Source: a virus. Taken from it: 29,707 nt of DNA. Under the pieces are notes generated by a model, which saw nothing but the letters and a program-made list of their open reading frames with translations, was not told the origin of the DNA and did no database searches. A program made the translations under genes and the position numbers. Location of the stretch: positions 1 through 29,707 of IMG/VR virus record IMGVR_UViG_3300045738_000428; one strand, 5' to 3'. This document shows, piece after piece, positions 28,503 through 29,707 of the stretch (the first letter of the stretch is position 1; each line of letters opens with the position of its first letter).

Positions 28503-29707
28503 TAGTGTACATAATATTTACCTGTATTAGGGTTAATCTCATAGTACATTCTCATCATCATAGTATCAGCATAATCTGGCGACCTCCCTATTAGGTCTCT
28601 TACCTTATCTTTACTCAGTATAGTAAGTTTACTATCCTTATCTATATTTGTTCTCCTTACCTGCTCTAGCTCCTGTATTAGATGCTCCTTAAATTTTATA
28701 TCGTTAGTACTAACCCCTATCTGGCCCTTATTAATTAACTCTCCTAGCTTATAGTAGCATTGGGTTTTGAGATTAGCATAATTCTCTCCTTTTAGAGGTT
28801 TGCTACCATTAAGAAAGTTTTTACACCTGAGTATATCAGCAGCTCCTCCTCCAACACCATCAGCATCCACTACTATATTAGTAAGCAGTACCCCCTCTCT
28901 CTGTTGTATCTCCCTAATCCTATCAGCTACCTCTACCATGCTACTACTAGCTATTGTTATTATCTGTGTTACCTGTAGGCCATTCCATAGCATAATACAT
29001 GTTTTATCCTTACCAAATCTAGCAATATCAGCTGTTATATACTTATCTCCTGTAGGTACTATGCTACTAAACATATTAATAATGCTATCATAATTTAGGA
29101 GCTGGTCCTGGCTCTCATCATACTCCCAGTCTCCTCTAAGTAATCTAGCCTTACTAATCTCATCTAGATGCCCTAGCTGATTTTTGTAATGCTTAGAAAT
29201 ATGCTTATTATCATCTACTAAAGCCTGTATAAATTTTCTATGTTTAGCTAGGTTATTATCTCTAGAGGGCTTGTAGAATGTTTGATATACCCAGCCCTTA
29301 GAGGGGTTACAGGTCATGAGAAATTTAGGTATTAGGTTATACTCATCTAGCTTATATCTGAGCCTACTAGATACTATCTGCTTAGCTTTCTCTGTTAGCT
29401 GGCTTACCTCATCTGCAAATGCAAATGTGAGCTCTAGGCTCCCTAGGCTATCAAAATTTTGGTCTGCTGGATACTGGTATAGGTCCTTTAATATTATTTC
29501 ACTACCATTATAAAATGTAATGATATTAGCCTGTGCATTGTAATTATAATGCTCTCCAGCCTTTATGCCCCACAGATGGCATATATCAAAAAATGTGTTT
29601 AGGGTTGTTTTCTTTAGGGTATCTAATTTGCTCCTCCCTATCATGCCTCTAATACCAGGATATTTTAAGCAGGTAATAATTGCCCAGCAGCAGCCTATAA
29701 AACTTTT
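28502..29707 (-). CDS. terL: Terminase large subunit (N-terminus beyond window edge)
   Basis: The packaging motor and nuclease. The frame is open to the right edge and its first visible codons read K-S-F-I-G-C-C, the end of a Walker A motif (G-x-G-K-S), so about 40-60 N-terminal residues lie outside. Counting from the edge: Walker B LELTFAFADE ends at ~100, the coupling motif TCNPSKGW is at ~132, and the RNase H-like nuclease aspartates are in ITADIARFGKDKT (~227), VVDADGVG (~281) and SPDYADTMMMRMYY (~378-381). The ATG at 29644 is internal, not the true start. Confidence 0.95.
   Translation of the reverse strand, partial: KSFIGCCWAIITCLKYPGIRGMIGRSKLDTLKKTTLNTFFDICHLWGIKAGEHYNYNAQANIITFYNGSEIILKDLYQYPADQNFDSLGSLELTFAFADEVSQLTEKAKQIVSSRLRYKLDEYNLIPKFLMTCNPSKGWVYQTFYKPSRDNNLAKHRKFIQALVDDNKHISKHYKNQLGHLDEISKARLLRGDWEYDESQDQLLNYDSIINMFSSIVPTGDKYITADIARFGKDKTCIMLWNGLQVTQIITIASSSMVEVADRIREIQQREGVLLTNIVVDADGVGGGAADILRCKNFLNGSKPLKGENYANLKTQCYYKLGELINKGQIGVSTNDIKFKEHLIQELEQVRRTNIDKDSKLTILSKDKVRDLIGRSPDYADTMMMRMYYEINPNTGKYYVH

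Noticed and set aside
1-29707. CRISPR arrays, tRNA genes, insertion sequences or integrase/attachment sites
   Set aside because: No regularly spaced repeats, tRNA-like folds, transposase or recombinase motifs were found on reading both strands.

Overview
This window is nearly the whole genome of a long-tailed (siphovirus-like) dsDNA phage of about 30 kb, most likely infecting a Bacteroidota (Flavobacteriia-like) host. The host call rests on the TAnnTTTG-type promoter boxes, the A-rich leaders that mostly lack Shine-Dalgarno sites, and structural proteins of the kind typical of Bacteroidota phages (XkdF-like protease, a small 'MACVLTAGR...DCKD...GGI' structural protein, a RusA/DnaD-like/DnaB/SSAP replication set). 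No integrase, repressor, tRNA or CRISPR array was seen. Every protein gene reads on the minus strand, so the transcriptional order runs from 29707 down to 1. Many genes overlap by 1 or 4 bases (TAATG, ATGA).

In transcription order: large terminase (cut at the right edge inside its Walker A motif) and a 46-aa gene; an intergenic island with a predicted plus-strand small RNA; a tail-assembly chaperone pair joined by a probable -1 frameshift; tail completion, tube, baseplate and fibre genes; the tape measure; then head genes (XkdF-like protease, scaffold, major capsid), a small structural protein and a bidirectional terminator; then further head genes including the portal and a connector; a lysis block (M15 peptidase, holin-like protein); and a metallophosphatase. 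A 281-bp AT-rich gap with a promoter opens the early operon: ArdC antirestriction protein, small genes around two hammerhead ribozymes, single-strand annealing protein, DnaD-like initiator, DnaB helicase, RusA resolvase, SSB-tailed protein, sigma-like factor, small Cys-rich proteins, ParB-like protein, a TET/JBP-type 2-oxoglutarate dioxygenase and the small terminase at the left edge. TerS at one end and truncated TerL at the other suggest the ends nearly meet on a circular map.

The standout is a pair of complete type I hammerhead ribozymes on the minus strand (8842-8900 and 8563-8642). Each has an intact CUGAUGA / GGCC-UAAA-GGCC / GAAA core, a closed stem III and an open stem I of 7-8 bp. 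They bracket a 67-aa gene so that self-cleavage would release a 280-nt mRNA, and each leaves a near-identical short leader just before a start codon. Other notable points: GATC was not found anywhere in the window while CTAG is very abundant; a TET-like gene sits beside a ParB-like gene; there is a plus-strand promoter-RNA-terminator cassette in an otherwise minus-strand genome; and a 24-bp repeat with a GCGTTTTAAGCC core lies before the tape-measure and endolysin genes.
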